Counted from the stretch's first letter, positions 1 to 11,283 are shown. The stretch is DNA of 64,000 nt from Antedon mediterranea (GCF_964355755.1 NC_092672.1:31306501-31370500); one strand, 5' to 3'. Numbers and translations: made by a program. Notes: generated by a model not told the origin, from the letters alone.

Positions 1-642
1 TTCATTTAAGGAAATATTACATTTAATGTTAAAATTTCAATAAAATAGTAGCTATCAATGTTCAATACCCAGTAAAAATATTTTTGTTTTAATTTCTTTG
101 TTTATTTAGGGCCTAGTTTCTTACATTTTTATGTATTTTTTCTAGCTTTAAGATGAATTTAATAAGATAATGGAAACCATAAGTTCAAAATTATAATTTA
201 AAAATTCTATAAATTGGCTAGAGGGTGAACTCATAATGTTATAGTTCAAAAAGTAGAGGGTGAACCACACAATGGTGGCTGCAAACGACCATTCACCACG
301 CAGTCCCTCACAATGCCTGCACGTGCAATGCTAGAGTTGGACTTTACGAAACACTTCCCTCCCCTCATATTTCATAAAATCCCTGTAACGCGAGACTAAG
401 AAATTACTTTTCTTTTCATTGTGATTAACAATATGAGTATATAATATAAGGAGTTCACTGCTTTATATACTAAATAATATTTATGGCAGCCATTTCGAGC
501 GGACCCCCTCCTGTTGGAATCACCTCTTGTGACTATAGTGGACGATCTAGTACTTATATGCTTACACGCGTAGTATGATCTATGAAAATAACCTTAAAGT
601 TCAGAGTTCAAAGTAACCGATAAAAATATATTTCTTTTACAG
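1..642. other. No recognisable exon; intron or upstream flank of the Y-box gene
   Basis: AT-rich sequence ending in a polypyrimidine tract and AG acceptor at 641-642. The cold-shock exon at 643 begins in mid-codon, so an upstream exon carrying the N-terminus must exist. I looked for an ATG-containing exon with a donor in a compatible phase and could not defend one. The short frame from the ATG at 483 runs to a stop without a convincing donor. Confidence 0.5.
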
Positions 643-3015
643 CCACCAAAGTCTCTGGAACCGTAAAATGGTTTAATGTCAAGAATGGATATGGTTTTAT
701 CAACAGGTAAGTTTAGTCACATAAAACCGCTCGGTTTCATTGAAAATCTGCTTTTAATTTTAATGCATTCAATATTCGCGAATCAATACTATATTTGCAT
801 GGTGTTCACATTCTGCATAGGTGCCATTGTGGAATATGGAAAGTCTGTTGGACTTTGAGTGTTTTCATTGTTCATATATTATTGATTGTTCCTAACAACC
901 TATTGTGTTGAATACTATCTTTAAACGGGTTGTCACCTTGTTTTATTTTGTTTAGTAGTTTTGTAAGTATAGAAATACTGTATTAAATTCAAAATATTAC
1001 TTGAATTTAGGTTACATGTTTAATTTGACCAGTTTAAAAAATATTAGTCAACTGGAGGAATAATATATCTATAGAGGGCAGTAAAGTAATATTATATTTG
1101 GTTAAAGATGTCCCCCAAAAACATGAAAAATTAGGATTAATTTAACGTTAGTCACTTCTATAAAAAAAAATTTGAAAATACAAAATAAACAAATACATTT
1201 AACCAAAAAGCTTGACTATTTCTTTGCGCTTTTTTTTCAGCTAAAGCTAAATAAAAATTTTTTTTTCGATCCACTTTTTGGTCAAAATTGGTAACTATTA
1301 TTTTTTTTCCAACAGAGATGATAATAAAGAAGATGTTTTTGTACATCAGGTAAGTTGAGAAAATGTTGATTTTTAACTTTATTGAATGTATTGTAGGTAA
1401 CCCCCTACTTGTCTTGAAAGATGCATATGAGTATTATTTTGTACCTGGGACCTACGGTTCATATGACTTCTAGAACCATGGAACGAATGAGCCTTGAACC
1501 CATGCCATGAGACTACGGTTTCACTTTAACCGCTCGGCTACTCCTTGGATTCTACAGTATTTACCCTGATAGTTATAATTAACATTTTCAACAATGTTAC
1601 TTTATAGACTGCAATTAAAAAAAACAACCCAAAGAAATATCTACGCAGTGTAGGAGATGGCGAGGCTGTAGAATTTGACGTTGTAGAGGGCGACAAAGGC
1701 ACAGAGGCTGCCAACGTCACAGGGCCAGATGGTGCCCCTGTCGAGGGCAGTAAGTATGCTGCTGAGAGACGTAACTTCCGCCGGCGGTATTACCGTAGAC
1801 GGCGCCCACAGAAGGAGAATGGAGAGGTGGGCGAAGGAAGCGCAGGTGAGGGTGAAACATCCGAAGGAGGTGGAGATGGTGAGAAAAAGAATGTCCGCAG
1901 AAGAGGACGAGGTGGTGGAAGGTATCGCGGAGGAGGATACCGCAGATATCGTGGTCCACCTCGTAACCGCTCCGAAGATGATGACGATAAGGAGGTAGGG
2001 TAGCCTATATTTTCACCATTCTTTCCATATACCACTTCTTTACTTGTACTGTAGTAAGTTAATAATATCATTAATTTGTAATGGACAATTTTTGTTAACA
2101 TGCCTGTTATACAGTCCTGGATCCAAATCCTTGTATGAGTTTGTTTCCTATCCTATGATTGACCAGGATAGGATGTAAATAATAATAAACTAACTAAAAA
2201 AACCACCAATAAAAATATTTGTTTCTATAGAATCGAGAAGAGGGCGAGGATAGAGATAACCAATCTGAGCAAAGACCTCGCCGAGGTGGGTACAGAGGTG
2301 GTCGTGGTGGCCGAGGTGGTGGTAGAAATCGCAGATACCGAGGACCACCGCGTAACGATGGTGAATTGGCTGATGGTGATGAGGAAAATCGGGCCCCTGC
2401 TGACGGTGAGAAGCGTGGACGGCGCCGAAGATTCCGTCGTCGACGTGGACCTCCAAGAGAAAGCAATGAACAGAAGGAGGGGGATGAGGTATGTTACTAT
2501 CAAATCTCTGTCATCGTTTAAATATCTCTAACTTGGCTGAATGTGGACATTACAATGTCCGTTAGCCTTTATCAAGAATAATACAATTATTTAGACTAGT
2601 ACATTGTCAACACATACATGTGATGTTGTTTGATTCTAAATTTAGAGCATGTTTTATGCAATTTAAACTTTTTCATTAAAGGCCAATGTACACAGACGGA
2701 CAGTGACGGTAATACAAATATAGAATTTATGTTATTCCTTATGACCATTTACACAAAGCATGGAGCGGACGGTTTCCGCTAAGGATACAGATTCTATGTG
2801 GGATAAGCTACGCGGTTTTCCGCTTACCGTCACTGCTGTAAATTGGCCTTAACTGTAATATTGTGGAATCGAAGCCATGAGAAGAAGTACAAATGTTCAC
2901 TTAAATTGTTTTTATTTTGCAGGGAGGTCATGATGATACCACAATTACACCAGTGGCATCCGTGATTGAGCCCGACAGCAAGCCAATAGAAAATGGCGTG
3001 ACTGCCAGTGAATAG
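643..3015 (+). CDS. YBX1: Y-box binding / cold-shock domain protein, 5' incomplete
   Basis: Nucleic-acid-binding protein that packages mRNA and regulates translation and stability in the cytoplasm (family knowledge). Coding exons seen: 643-706, 1316-1349, 1608-1994, 2231-2488 and 2923-3015 (stop TAG 3013-3015), all with GT/AG borders and consistent phase. The first three encode the cold-shock domain, with the RNP1 core [11 protein letters not shown]2-type DVFVHQ, and the [15 protein letters not shown] and [10 protein letters not shown] segments typical of Y-box proteins. After the domain come alternating basic and acidic stretches rich in Arg and Gly ([32 protein letters not shown]), the usual YBX C-terminal architecture. 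About 235 codons are present and the N-terminal exon is missing. The paralogue cannot be fixed because invertebrates usually have a single Y-box gene. The gene is convergent with PPIH. Confidence 0.93.
2680..2848. mobile_element. TTAA-flanked MITE, GGCCAAT family, copy 1
   Basis: Imperfect terminal inverted repeats (GGCCAATGTACACAGACGG against the complement of the GTAAATTGGCC end), flanked on both sides by TTAA (2676-2679 and 2849-2852). It lies in the last YBX intron. Two more copies with the same ends occur at 31133-31305 and 33301-33499. TTAA duplication suggests mobilisation by a piggyBac- or Kolobok-type transposase (inference). Confidence 0.75.
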
Positions 3016-3700
3016 GATGTTATAGCCCATCTTATGAGTAACATGTCACGAGGAATTATTAACAGTTACTCCGTACTACATGGTTAATTTAATACCAACA
3101 TTATTTTAAAAAATCAATTTTACTTTTTTTCTGAGACGTTCTCCAATTTTTGAACAGAAAAGATAATAAAAAAAAATAGAAAAACTTGTAAAAAAAAATA
3201 TAAGCAATAATTTCTACAATTCTTTTGTACTGAAAAACCAACAAATAAATTTCATGAATTCAAACTTTAGAAGTTACTAAATGAAAAAGGAATCTTTTTA
3301 TACACATTACTTGCTCTTAAAAAGTTAATTTTCTCCATTTTTGTTTGTAAGACCTTTTTTTTTTGGAGTACAGAAATTAATAGTTCTAAAAGATAGAGCT
3401 GTTCTATATAAGAGTCTATCCCGGAATTCTTGTAGATGTTTTCGAATTAGAATTTAATTCTATAGTTATGTTTGATAACACATTAAATAGCTTGTCAAGT
3501 GATATTTCTTGTTCAGTTGACCACTTGCAAGATGGCTCTTTTTCATTTGCAAAAAGCTTTTCTGTTTCGTTCTGTTGATCTAATTAACATCTATACAATT
3601 GTTTACTAGTCAACATGTGCTCAGTAAGGGCGTGATGAATAACACCATTAAAGAAAAAATATTAGAAATGGTTTCGTTTTGTCTTTAATTTATTCGCACA
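3016..3700 (+). other. Presumed 3' UTR of the Y-box gene
   Basis: AT-rich, non-coding sequence directly after the stop codon. A canonical AATAAA lies at 3244-3249 and a weaker AATAAA-like run near 3165. No transcript evidence is available, so the cleavage site is a guess. Nothing else is recognised up to about 3700. Confidence 0.45.
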
Positions 3701-3829
3701 AATACTACGTCACTCGCACTACCATTTTGTAATTTTCCAATACAAGAGCGAATAGCTGCGATTTTCATTCCCATTCGTGTCTGCTGACCTGTTCGATTCG
3801 CATTAGTGCTCATAAACGTGTCTTAACTC

Positions 3830-4390
3830 ATTTCCGGAACTGTTTTTCGCTTAGTTTGAAACTATAGAGTGCTGACGTCACCACTGTACGTGGCGCTGCA
3901 TGGTTGCTAGCCAACCAAAAAATGTGTTTAACCTGCCTGAGTGACTCTAATGTCACCAATGGTTTGAAATAGGCTTATTGAAGTAGTCATTTTAAATCTT
4001 AATAATTTTAAATAAAAACAAATTAAAAATTTCAAAAGATCATTAATTATTTGTTTTTAATCTATTTATTCTTCAACTACAGTTTAAGTTTAAAAAAATC
4101 AAGCTAAGATACATAATTTGATCGAAATACAGATTTATACAGTTTATCAACATAGTAGCATTGAATGCATTTTTTGGTTGGCTAGCAACCATGCAGTGCC
4201 ACGTACCGTATTTATGTACATTTGTGGATATCATACTAGTGAATTTTGTTTTTTTAATGTAGTGAGTTTTCATTTTACCATGTTCCTTACTTACAGTTAC
4301 ACCGCAGAACTCTATAGTAGTAATTTCGCTGCATTTATAAAGGAAATTGGAAAATGCATAAGATGGAGGTTTCGATTCGTGTGAATAAAA
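3830..4390. repeat. Imperfect inverted repeat in the YBX-PPIH spacer
   Basis: The segment around 3889-3932 (TGGCGCTGCATGGTTGCTAG and onward) recurs inverted around 4163-4206 (GGTTGGCTAGCAACCATGCA). Weaker inverted similarity extends outward, with an ACTATAGAGT motif at 3862-3871 paired with ACTCTATAGT near 4310. It is probably a decayed fold-back element; ends and target duplication are unclear. An ATTTTTATTAAA at about 4449-4460 (AATAAA on the - strand at 4451-4456) could be the PPIH polyadenylation signal. Confidence 0.45.
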
Positions 4391-5062
4391 TTGCCTAGTG
4401 GTCAAGAGGCTTTAAATTAAAAGAAAACCGTACAATATACTTTCATCATTTTTATTAAAAATTGTTTGCAGGAACACATTCTGTTTTCTTGTTGGTAAAA
4501 GGGAACTATAGAGATTATTCCAATAGAAAACTTTACATTATCGTACTGAAGAAGATAATAGTGAGCTTTTGATGGTTAGGATACAGTAATTTATACAAAA
4601 TATTAATCTGCGTATGCATATAAAACCTGTATACTCTGTTCGTTCTTATCGCAAATTTCCTTGGTTGATTTAACGTTCTCTGATGCGAAAGCTCCCTAAT
4701 AAATACATGCACGGTTGACTTCCACGCAGTACTTTTATAAAGACATACATTTCGCGAAAAATTGTAATCTTGTTAATTAATGAACTACTATGTTAAGGCT
4801 AAACATTAGTGTCTCTTTGTTAAAAAACACAAAAACTCCATTTCCTGCGCGTAGTGTCTAGTCACTCGACTGACATCTGCATGGTTGTTGACTGTACCGA
4901 AAATCACGTTTGTGTAGGATACCATTTTAACATGAGAATTCAAACTGTAAATAGTGGACTCTCAAGAGAGTGCCGATCTTTATGATTAAGGTAAATAGTT
5001 CAATCCTCATCTGCTTGTAAGGTCTCCAAAATGTTCATATTCATTTGGTTGTCTGTTTTTTT

Positions 5063-8000
5063 TCACATCTCCCCGCATTGCGTAATTACTACAGGAATTT
5101 TCGGTCTGTTATTAGACCCAACAGGAATGTTCTGAAATTATTTAATTTATATAATTTGATTAATTATTATAAATAATTTAAAGCACTCAGAAAATGAGTG
5201 TAGTACTTGGTAAAATATATCAGTGAAATGTATATACAGAGAGAGAGGGGACTCATCATTATACAGAGGGCATGCTATATTTAATATTTCAGCAAGATAC
5301 AGGTAAGTTAAATTTGTGACATCACTATTGCATCAATTTTCCTTGAAATCAATATATAACTGGACGATGAATTAAAAATTCTGGACGCTATCGTGCAAGC
5401 AAAGTACTCTATGTATTGTTTGAAGGTTTGCATAGCAAAATTAAATGTTGATATAAAGTTTGCGGTACACCACAGATAATAGTTCTGAAAAGAACTGTTG
5501 AGTTTCTCGACGTTTTGATCAATATGCTTTGATCTTTCTCCTCTAACTCCCAAGGACGATCAAAGCATATTGAAACTCATAAGAAACTCAACAGTTCTTT
5601 TCAGAACTAATATACGTGGTATACTGCAAACTTTATATCAACAAAGTACTATACTTTTACCAAGTAAATAATGATTAATCATTACACTACAAAAAGATAC
5701 TTACCTCAATTTTTCTCATAACTAATAAGCCATCGATAACTTTGCCAAATACAACGTGTTTACTGTCAAGAAAATCACACTTTGCGCAAGTGATAAAGAA
5801 CTGACACCCATTAGTACCAGGTCCGGAATTAGCCTAAGTAAATAAAAAGTAAACAAATCATAAGGTTCCGAATGAGTGGTGTTGTGGCTTGGTGGTTATG
5901 ATGCTTGCCTACCAATCCAAGGGTCCTGGGTTCAAGTCCTGTCATGTCAGGTTTCTTTTTCTAATGACAATTTTAACTTCACTCCCAAAGATTTGTAATA
6001 AGACTTCGTTTATGTAAAGCATCTTGTGTAATATTTGTTTTATGAACAGGATTGCTACCTGAATAATGAATGAATTCACTTATGGTTATCCTCAGCAATT
6101 TGCCTAAATATATAAATTTCTAAATTTAATTTTTTTTTTTTAAACTTCAAGTCTGTTGGTTGCAAGGATATCTACAGAGAAGTTCGTTTTTTTACAAAAT
6201 GGACAAAATCATCATAACTAGGTTACATTCTGTTTACCATCAATTCTCCTGCTGGCCTCTAGTTTGAATTTCGGGCAAAAGCGGGTTTGTTCAAACACTC
6301 AACCCCTCCCACTGACTAGGGTCCTGAAGTGTAGGGGTGGGTTTCAAAAGTTAGGGTACTGTTGGTGAAAAAAAACTATTTTATAATAATATAATATAAA
6401 CACAACAGGCACAGAATATTAATTCTAAACCACTCAGTAAGTTCATACTGAAATTTAATCAATTTATTTAAAATGATAAAGATGAGGAAATCTGTGAGAA
6501 TGAGAAAAGGTGCAGTCTCCATACCCACCACAATTTATTAATGTAATTGTGTTTTAAAATGTTTATTACTCTTATTCTATTGGGCGTCTAGAAAACTCAG
6601 ATCTCAGATATATCTGAGTTTTCTAGATCTAGAAAACTCAGCTATATCGGAGATCTGAGTTTTCTAGATCTGAGTTTTCTAGACACCCTATTCTATTTTA
6701 TAATATACAAACCATTGACAGAAGACCAGGGGAATCGTGCTTTAATTTAAAATTCTCATCTGCAAAAGAAGTGCCGTAGATACTGCTCATTCCTGTACCA
6801 TCACCCTAGGTAAATAATAAAAAAATTAAAACAACATGAAACAAGTAACTTTAATTTTAGTTTTTATGTAGATACATAGACGGATCCAGTGGGGAAAGGG
6901 AAAGCCAGCCCAGGCAGCAATTTTTTTTCCGTACATAAGTTGGGGACCCTACCCTTTATGTGAAAGATAGCCGGACTACTTCCTAAATATAACTAAACCT
7001 AATCGTCTAAATAATCTCTCTCACTATAAAGTAAAAAGAAGTTGCTCATCATCACATAAACACTATGAGAGGAGGCAGCCTATATGAGTAATTACTCTTT
7101 GCCTCCTTATTTCACTAAGGTAAGCATCAATATTGTAAGCATCGGATTCGAACCCCATACATCGACATGCAAAGTTCATAGTCTAATCCACTTGACTAGA
7201 CAGACAGCTCAACAGAAAGCATTTGTATTAGTAAATTGTTAGCTCCACACCTTATGGATATGATTAATAAATATTCATGTTTCAGTAATTACAATGCAAA
7301 TGATAGGACCTAAGTGCAGAACAATGGAGATTCAGAGGGTAATTCCTGGTACCGTATCGGGCTAATGATTGCTTTTTAGGGTATTGAAATAAATCAAACA
7401 AAAACCAACTGTTTAACTATTGATAATGATTAACAAACTAGAAGACATTTTTGTTTAATACAGCATAACTTAACTTTTTTTTTAGGACACCCTATTAAAT
7501 GGACAATTTTCTGTGAAATGAACAAGGGGCAATATATTATGTTTTAACACTTTGACTTATAGTCTCTATTCATGGGACACTCCTATTATGGCGACACTTT
7601 TGGGTTCGTGAGGTGTCCCTTAATAGAGGTTTTACTGTATACCTTGACAAAGTCACCGCCTTGTATCATGAAATCCTTTATAACTCGATGAAACGTTGCT
7701 TTTTTGTAGCCAATAGGAACTCCGTCTTTTCTATAAAAAAAAATCTAAAACTTTAAATCTTAATACCACCATGGTTCTATGTCAAAGGCCTTTTAGTTTT
7801 TTTAATAGCTTGTACCAAGTTATTTATCAAGAACTTGTACATTTAGTTTAATGTACAGAGGAAGAACACTTAAGCGTGGTTCCCACTAGCGACGCAACAC
7901 AAGGACTCAACGCAACGCAAGTGAATTGACCAATCACAAGCGATGGCTTATTCGCTTGTGATTGCTAACTGTCTATAACTTCGCTTGTGATTGCTAACTG

Positions 8001-11000
8001 TCTTTAACTTCACTTGTTAAAACGCTTGCGTTGCGTTTACGTCCTTGCGTTACGTTCTAGTGGTAACCAAGCTTTAACGTCCAATCTGAAGAGCCGGACA
8101 ATGAGAGTAATGCACATAAATAAGATGGTACAGACAGGTATTCAGTTTATGTTCATGTGACCAATTTTCTTTGTGAATACAGTTAATAAATAAAATACTG
8201 TATACGTCAATACTAATTCAATGGTACAGTATAAATATCAATGATCTTTTGGTTCCAAATTCTATTCCATTTGTGAAAATTCAAAATTTTTTCAAATTCA
8301 AATTCAAATATTCTTTATTCATCCTCTATCATGAAAATATACAACAACAAAATATGAGAACATAAAAAAGATGAAAAGGAAACACATAAAAACTCAAAAG
8401 AGCTTGATTAGTTGTGTCCCCCTATGTCCCTAACTAGCCTAAAAAACTAAAACATAAATAATAAAAAAGCTAAATCCTGCAACAAGTATAATTTTTAAAA
8501 TTATTTGTAAAATGATAATAAATGTTCTTTAAACAATGATTTAAATATATATATTGATTTGGTACTTTGTAGTTCGTAATTCAAGTCATTCCACAATTTG
8601 GGTCCCACACATGACACAGTAAAACTAGTAGAAGTACGATTACGTTTTCTGAGTCTCATTTTGTCTTTAGATCTTGTATTATAATTATGGTAAGAACCAT
8701 TTTTAATAAAGAGCGATGAAAAACGCACGTCCTGATTAGTAGTAACATTATACATGAAAAGCCCAATTTGGTACTTATTGATATTCGCAATTTTAAGAAG
8801 TTTAAATTTATAGAAACATTCAGTCATTGAATCATTAAACTTTGACCATGTTATAGCTCGTAATGCCCTTTTCTGGAGTTTAAATAACTCATCTAAATAA
8901 CTTGGAAATGTGCTACACCATATTATGTTGCAATAATTTAATACTGGTTCAATGAGTGATTTGTATATTGTCCAGAGAGCATAGGTTGGTAAAAAATGTC
9001 TTACTTTATATAGTATGCCTACATATCGAGATATTTTCCTAGCTGTAACATTGATGTGGTTCTTATATGTGAGAAATTCATCAATATGTACTCCAAGGAA
9101 TTTAGTCGATTTAACTCTATCTATTCTTTTATTGTTGACATAAATATTTACATTCTCTAAATTACTTGGATTTCGCTGATTGCGGAAAATTATGTAATTA
9201 GTTTTTTTAACGTTGATTGATAGTTTATTGCACATGAACCAATCCGAAACATTTTTTAGTTCACCATTAACTAGTTCTATGAGCGTATCCAAGTTTTCGT
9301 GAGATGCAGATATGTTTGTGTCGTCAGCAAATAAAACAAAAGATAACGAGTTTGAGCAATTAAATACATCGTTAATGTACAAAATAAAAAGTAGAGGCCC
9401 CAGAATTGAACCCTGTGGTACACCGCAATTTATATCCATCAAACACGAACTTGTGTTATCAATAGACGTAAATTGTTTCCTTCCACTAAAATAAAAATAT
9501 ATAAAATTGATATCACTGTACACAAATTAAATATAATTCACACGTCTTTGTAAATCATCCAATACTGTACAATAAGATTACATAATATTTAAATTACTAA
9601 TATATTTACTTATGTTCTCCTGTACAAAATTGTCTGAAATTTTCTGCTGTTTTCGGTACGACATCTGCAAATAGCTCCATCTTCATACGGCCTATTTCCT
9701 GTAATTGAATTTTGAATAATTTAATATAGTCGAGTCGCATTTTATACACCGCGATATAATAATTAATATAGCTTAGTTATTTCTATGTCAAAGGCCTTTT
9801 AGTTTTGTGATTGCTAACTGTCTATAACTATTATATTATATTATATTATAGTTGCGGACTCTCCAGAAGGTGCAAAATTGGGCAGCTCGCTTGGTGATGT
9901 GTGCCAAGAAGTATGATCACGTCACACCATTGTTCAAAGAGTTAAATTGGCTACCCATGGAGTCACATGTTAAATTTAAGATCCTGCTGCTGGTGTTCCG
10001 ATGCCTAAATAGTTGCGCTCCAAAATATCTCTCAGAATTGTTGACAGTCAAGAAGGGAAAGCGAGAACTAAGATCTAGTCATCAGGTGCTACTGGACATT
10101 CCAAGGAGCAAACATAGTTGGGGAGATCGGACTTTCAGTGTTGCTGGATCTAGGCTCTGGAACCACTTACCTTAAAGCCCCATTCCCTACGTTTTTTAGA
10201 TCTAATTTAAGATCACAAACTATATTTAATGTAAAAATAATACTATATGGTCCTATTGCGATAACTTTTTTCGTCTTTAAACGGTTAAAAATGTGAAAAA
10301 TAAATCGATTCTAATAATTATAGCGGCCCGCTATAAATCCCAAAATGCATTACGCGCGGATTGATATTTTTGTTTTTCACCTGTAATTCGCCCACGTTTC
10401 GATCGATCGTGAAGCCAAAACAAATGGAAGACTCCTAACTTTTCAGCGAAAATACCGGGTTTTCCCCAATTTGTATCAACGGAGTCTGGCAAAAATAGAA
10501 AGACAATTAATGCAGCAATTATACAACGTCAGGCTAGGTATATAGCTAGCGTACGATGTTCGTACGTTATCGATGTTTACCAGCTAGGCCTACAAAACTA
10601 AGCCTAGCTAGGCTAGGCCTAAGACCGTCCACGAGAGGTCGATCGCCGCGAGCTACTTAGGTAGTGCATTGTTTCTCACTTTTTATCATAATTTACCATA
10701 AAACGTACATTTAAGACAAGGAATGACATGGTTTAATGTTTTTAAAGTGATATATATGTATTAATTTCCAAAAAACGTCCAAAATTGCAGGGAAGGGGTC
10801 TTTAACATTAAACACACATCATTATTGAGTCACTTTAAGTCACTACTCAAAACTCACCTTTTCTGATTTTTTTTTTTACAGCGCCATGAGCAATGAATGT
10901 TGGAATGGCGCTATATAAATCGAACGATTGATTGATTGATTGATTCTTCTACTTAATAAACTTAGTCTTATAATATTCATAACGTTTTAATTTAAATTCC

Positions 11001-11283
11001 CAGCTAAGATTGAGTACTGTACTGTAAATAGACCGCGACCAAAAGTATTCGGTTACTGTGGTAGGGATTTCCATTCATCTTACGCGGCATTGTGCTGTGT
11101 TGTGTGTCTGTCTTATTGATCCTTACTACAATAAATATAGGCCTACTAGCTAGGCCTAGCTTAGGCCTTTTATTTTTTAATAATATAAGGTCTACTTTCA
11201 ACTTTGTAACTTACTTGCCCACCGATTTCAATATCAACGAATACAACAGGATTGTCTGGATTTGAAGCTTGTACTTTCTGCAT
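5063..11283 (-). CDS. PPIH: Peptidyl-prolyl cis-trans isomerase H (spliceosomal cyclophilin)
   Basis: Cyclophilin that in other animals binds PRPF4 in the U4/U6-U5 tri-snRNP. Coding exons (- strand): 11215-11283 (start ATG), 9610-9698, 7643-7730, 6713-6805, 5705-5833 and 5063-5131 (stop TGA). Phases join exactly to give 178 codons, against 177 residues in human PPIH. Evidence: [31 protein letters not shown], the PPIH-type insertion [42 protein letters not shown] and the C-terminal VVITQCGEM. Catalytic residues equivalent to CypA Arg55, Phe60, Gln63, Phe113 and His126 are present. The position of CypA Trp121 is Phe ([12 protein letters not shown]). Introns carry several transposons, including two LINE fragments. 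Diverges from ARMC9; converges with YBX. Confidence 0.96.
5458..5641. mobile_element. Near-palindromic fold-back element, TTGATATAAAG family, copy 1
   Basis: TTGATATAAAGTTTGCGGTA at the left end pairs with the complement of ...CTGCAAACTTTATATCAA at the right end. Inner arms around AGTTCTGAAAAGAACTGTTG are also mirrored, giving stems of about 80 bp around a short loop. A second full copy is at 49653-49825 and a partial one at 20969-21060. About 40 bp to the left of the palindrome is also shared between the full copies, so the mobile unit may be larger. It lies in the last PPIH intron. Confidence 0.7.
5868..6100 (+). mobile_element. tRNA-derived SINE
   Basis: A-box-like TGGCTTGGTGG and, about 40 bp later, a B-box-like GGTTCAAGTCC, in tRNA-like spacing but without a complete cloverleaf. 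Related heads occur at 18255 and 31385. It lies in a PPIH intron. Confidence 0.6.
6582..6688. mobile_element. Small palindromic MITE
   Basis: Ends GGGCGTCTAGAAAACTCAG and the inverse TGAGTTTTCTAGACACCC. The same TAGAAAACTCAG word recurs internally in both orientations, making nested hairpins. TATT is present on both sides and could be a 4-bp target duplication. It lies just left of the PPIH exon at 6713. Confidence 0.6.
7020..7220 (-). mobile_element. tRNA-derived SINE fragment
   Basis: On the - strand, an AAGTGGATTAGAC A-box-like word is followed by a GGGTTCGAATCC B box in tRNA spacing, then a non-tRNA body ending in an AT-rich tail near 7020. Confidence 0.55.
7455..7641. mobile_element. 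CAGTAGAACC-family MITE abutting the PPIH exon
   Basis: The right end reads ...CCCTTAATAGAGGTTTTACTGTA, the inverse of the family terminus (TA)CAGTAGAACC, with characteristic internal words such as GGGACACTCCTATTA. The left end is decayed. The terminal TA lies within the 5' splice site of the PPIH exon ending at 7643: on the - strand the donor reads GTATACAGTAAAACC. Confidence 0.7.
7874..8073. mobile_element. TTAA-flanked MITE with CGCAACGC-rich arms
   Basis: Flanked by TTAA at 7870-7873 and 8074-8077. Arms GCGTGGTTCCCACTAGCGAC and the inverse CTAGTGGTAACCAAGC continue through CGCAACGCAAG/CTTGCGTTGCG. The middle holds a direct duplication of CGCTTGTGATTGCTAACTGT. It lies in a PPIH intron. Confidence 0.75.
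8280..9497 (-). mobile_element. 5'-truncated non-LTR retrotransposon (RT C-terminal half)
   Basis: A - strand open frame (stop near 8501) encodes the reverse-transcriptase motifs [14 protein letters not shown] and [10 protein letters not shown], then the thumb and C-terminal region ending [11 protein letters not shown]. The 3' UTR ends in a short (GAATTT)-type tail near 8284-8320 with an AATAAAG motif. The endonuclease and N-terminal RT are absent, as expected for a 5'-truncated LINE insertion. It lies in the PPIH intron between exons 9610-9698 and 7643-7730 and is in the same orientation as the gene. The frame is intact over about 330 codons, so the insertion may be fairly recent. Confidence 0.85.
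9781..9828 (+). repeat. Chimeric patch copied from two sites about 2 kb away
   Basis: CTATGTCAAAGGCCTTTTAG here matches about 7775-7799, and the directly following GTGATTGCTAACTGTCTATA matches about 7960-7980 inside the 7874-8073 MITE. The two donor segments are joined here without a spacer. Confidence 0.6.
9850..10945 (+). mobile_element. 5'-truncated CR1/L2-like LINE, interrupted by a TTAA element
   Basis: A frame from 9852 encodes the C-terminal RT segment typical of CR1-like LINEs ([33 protein letters not shown]). It is interrupted at 10172 by a 626-bp insertion. The remaining C-terminus (SLLKTHLF) and 3' UTR resume after 10802, slightly frame-shifted. The 3' end contains GGCGCTATATAAAT and an (ATTG)n tail at about 10922-10945, the tail type often shared with partner SINEs. 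Confidence 0.8.
10176..10801. mobile_element. TTAA-flanked non-autonomous element nested in a LINE
   Basis: Flanked by TTAA at 10172-10175 and 10802-10805. Terminal inverted repeats AGCCCCATTCCCTACG and AGACCCCTTCCCTGCA (reading inward from each end) agree at 12 of 16 positions. No long frame inside. It contains several TAGGCCTAG-type palindromic words. The LINE coding similarity continues on both sides, which fixes the boundaries. Confidence 0.75.

Noticed and set aside
483-575. Short ATG frame upstream of the YBX cold-shock exon as the missing first exon
   Set aside because: It reaches a stop without a donor in the right phase, and the peptide does not resemble a Y-box N-terminus.
1717-2503. 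Antisense frames over the YBX exons
   Set aside because: Shadows of the real sense-strand Arg/Gly-rich coding sequence, whose splice phases close exactly.
5450-5645. Hammerhead ribozyme in the TTGATATAAAG fold-back
   Set aside because: GAAAC-like words are present, but the required CUGANGA core is missing in both strands.
5870-5960. Functional tRNA gene
   Set aside because: A and B boxes are present but acceptor and anticodon stems do not form; same head recurs in other SINE copies.
8501-9523. Host gene encoding a reverse-transcriptase-like protein
   Set aside because: 5'-truncated, ends in a LINE tail and lies wholly in a PPIH intron, so it is a retrotransposon copy.
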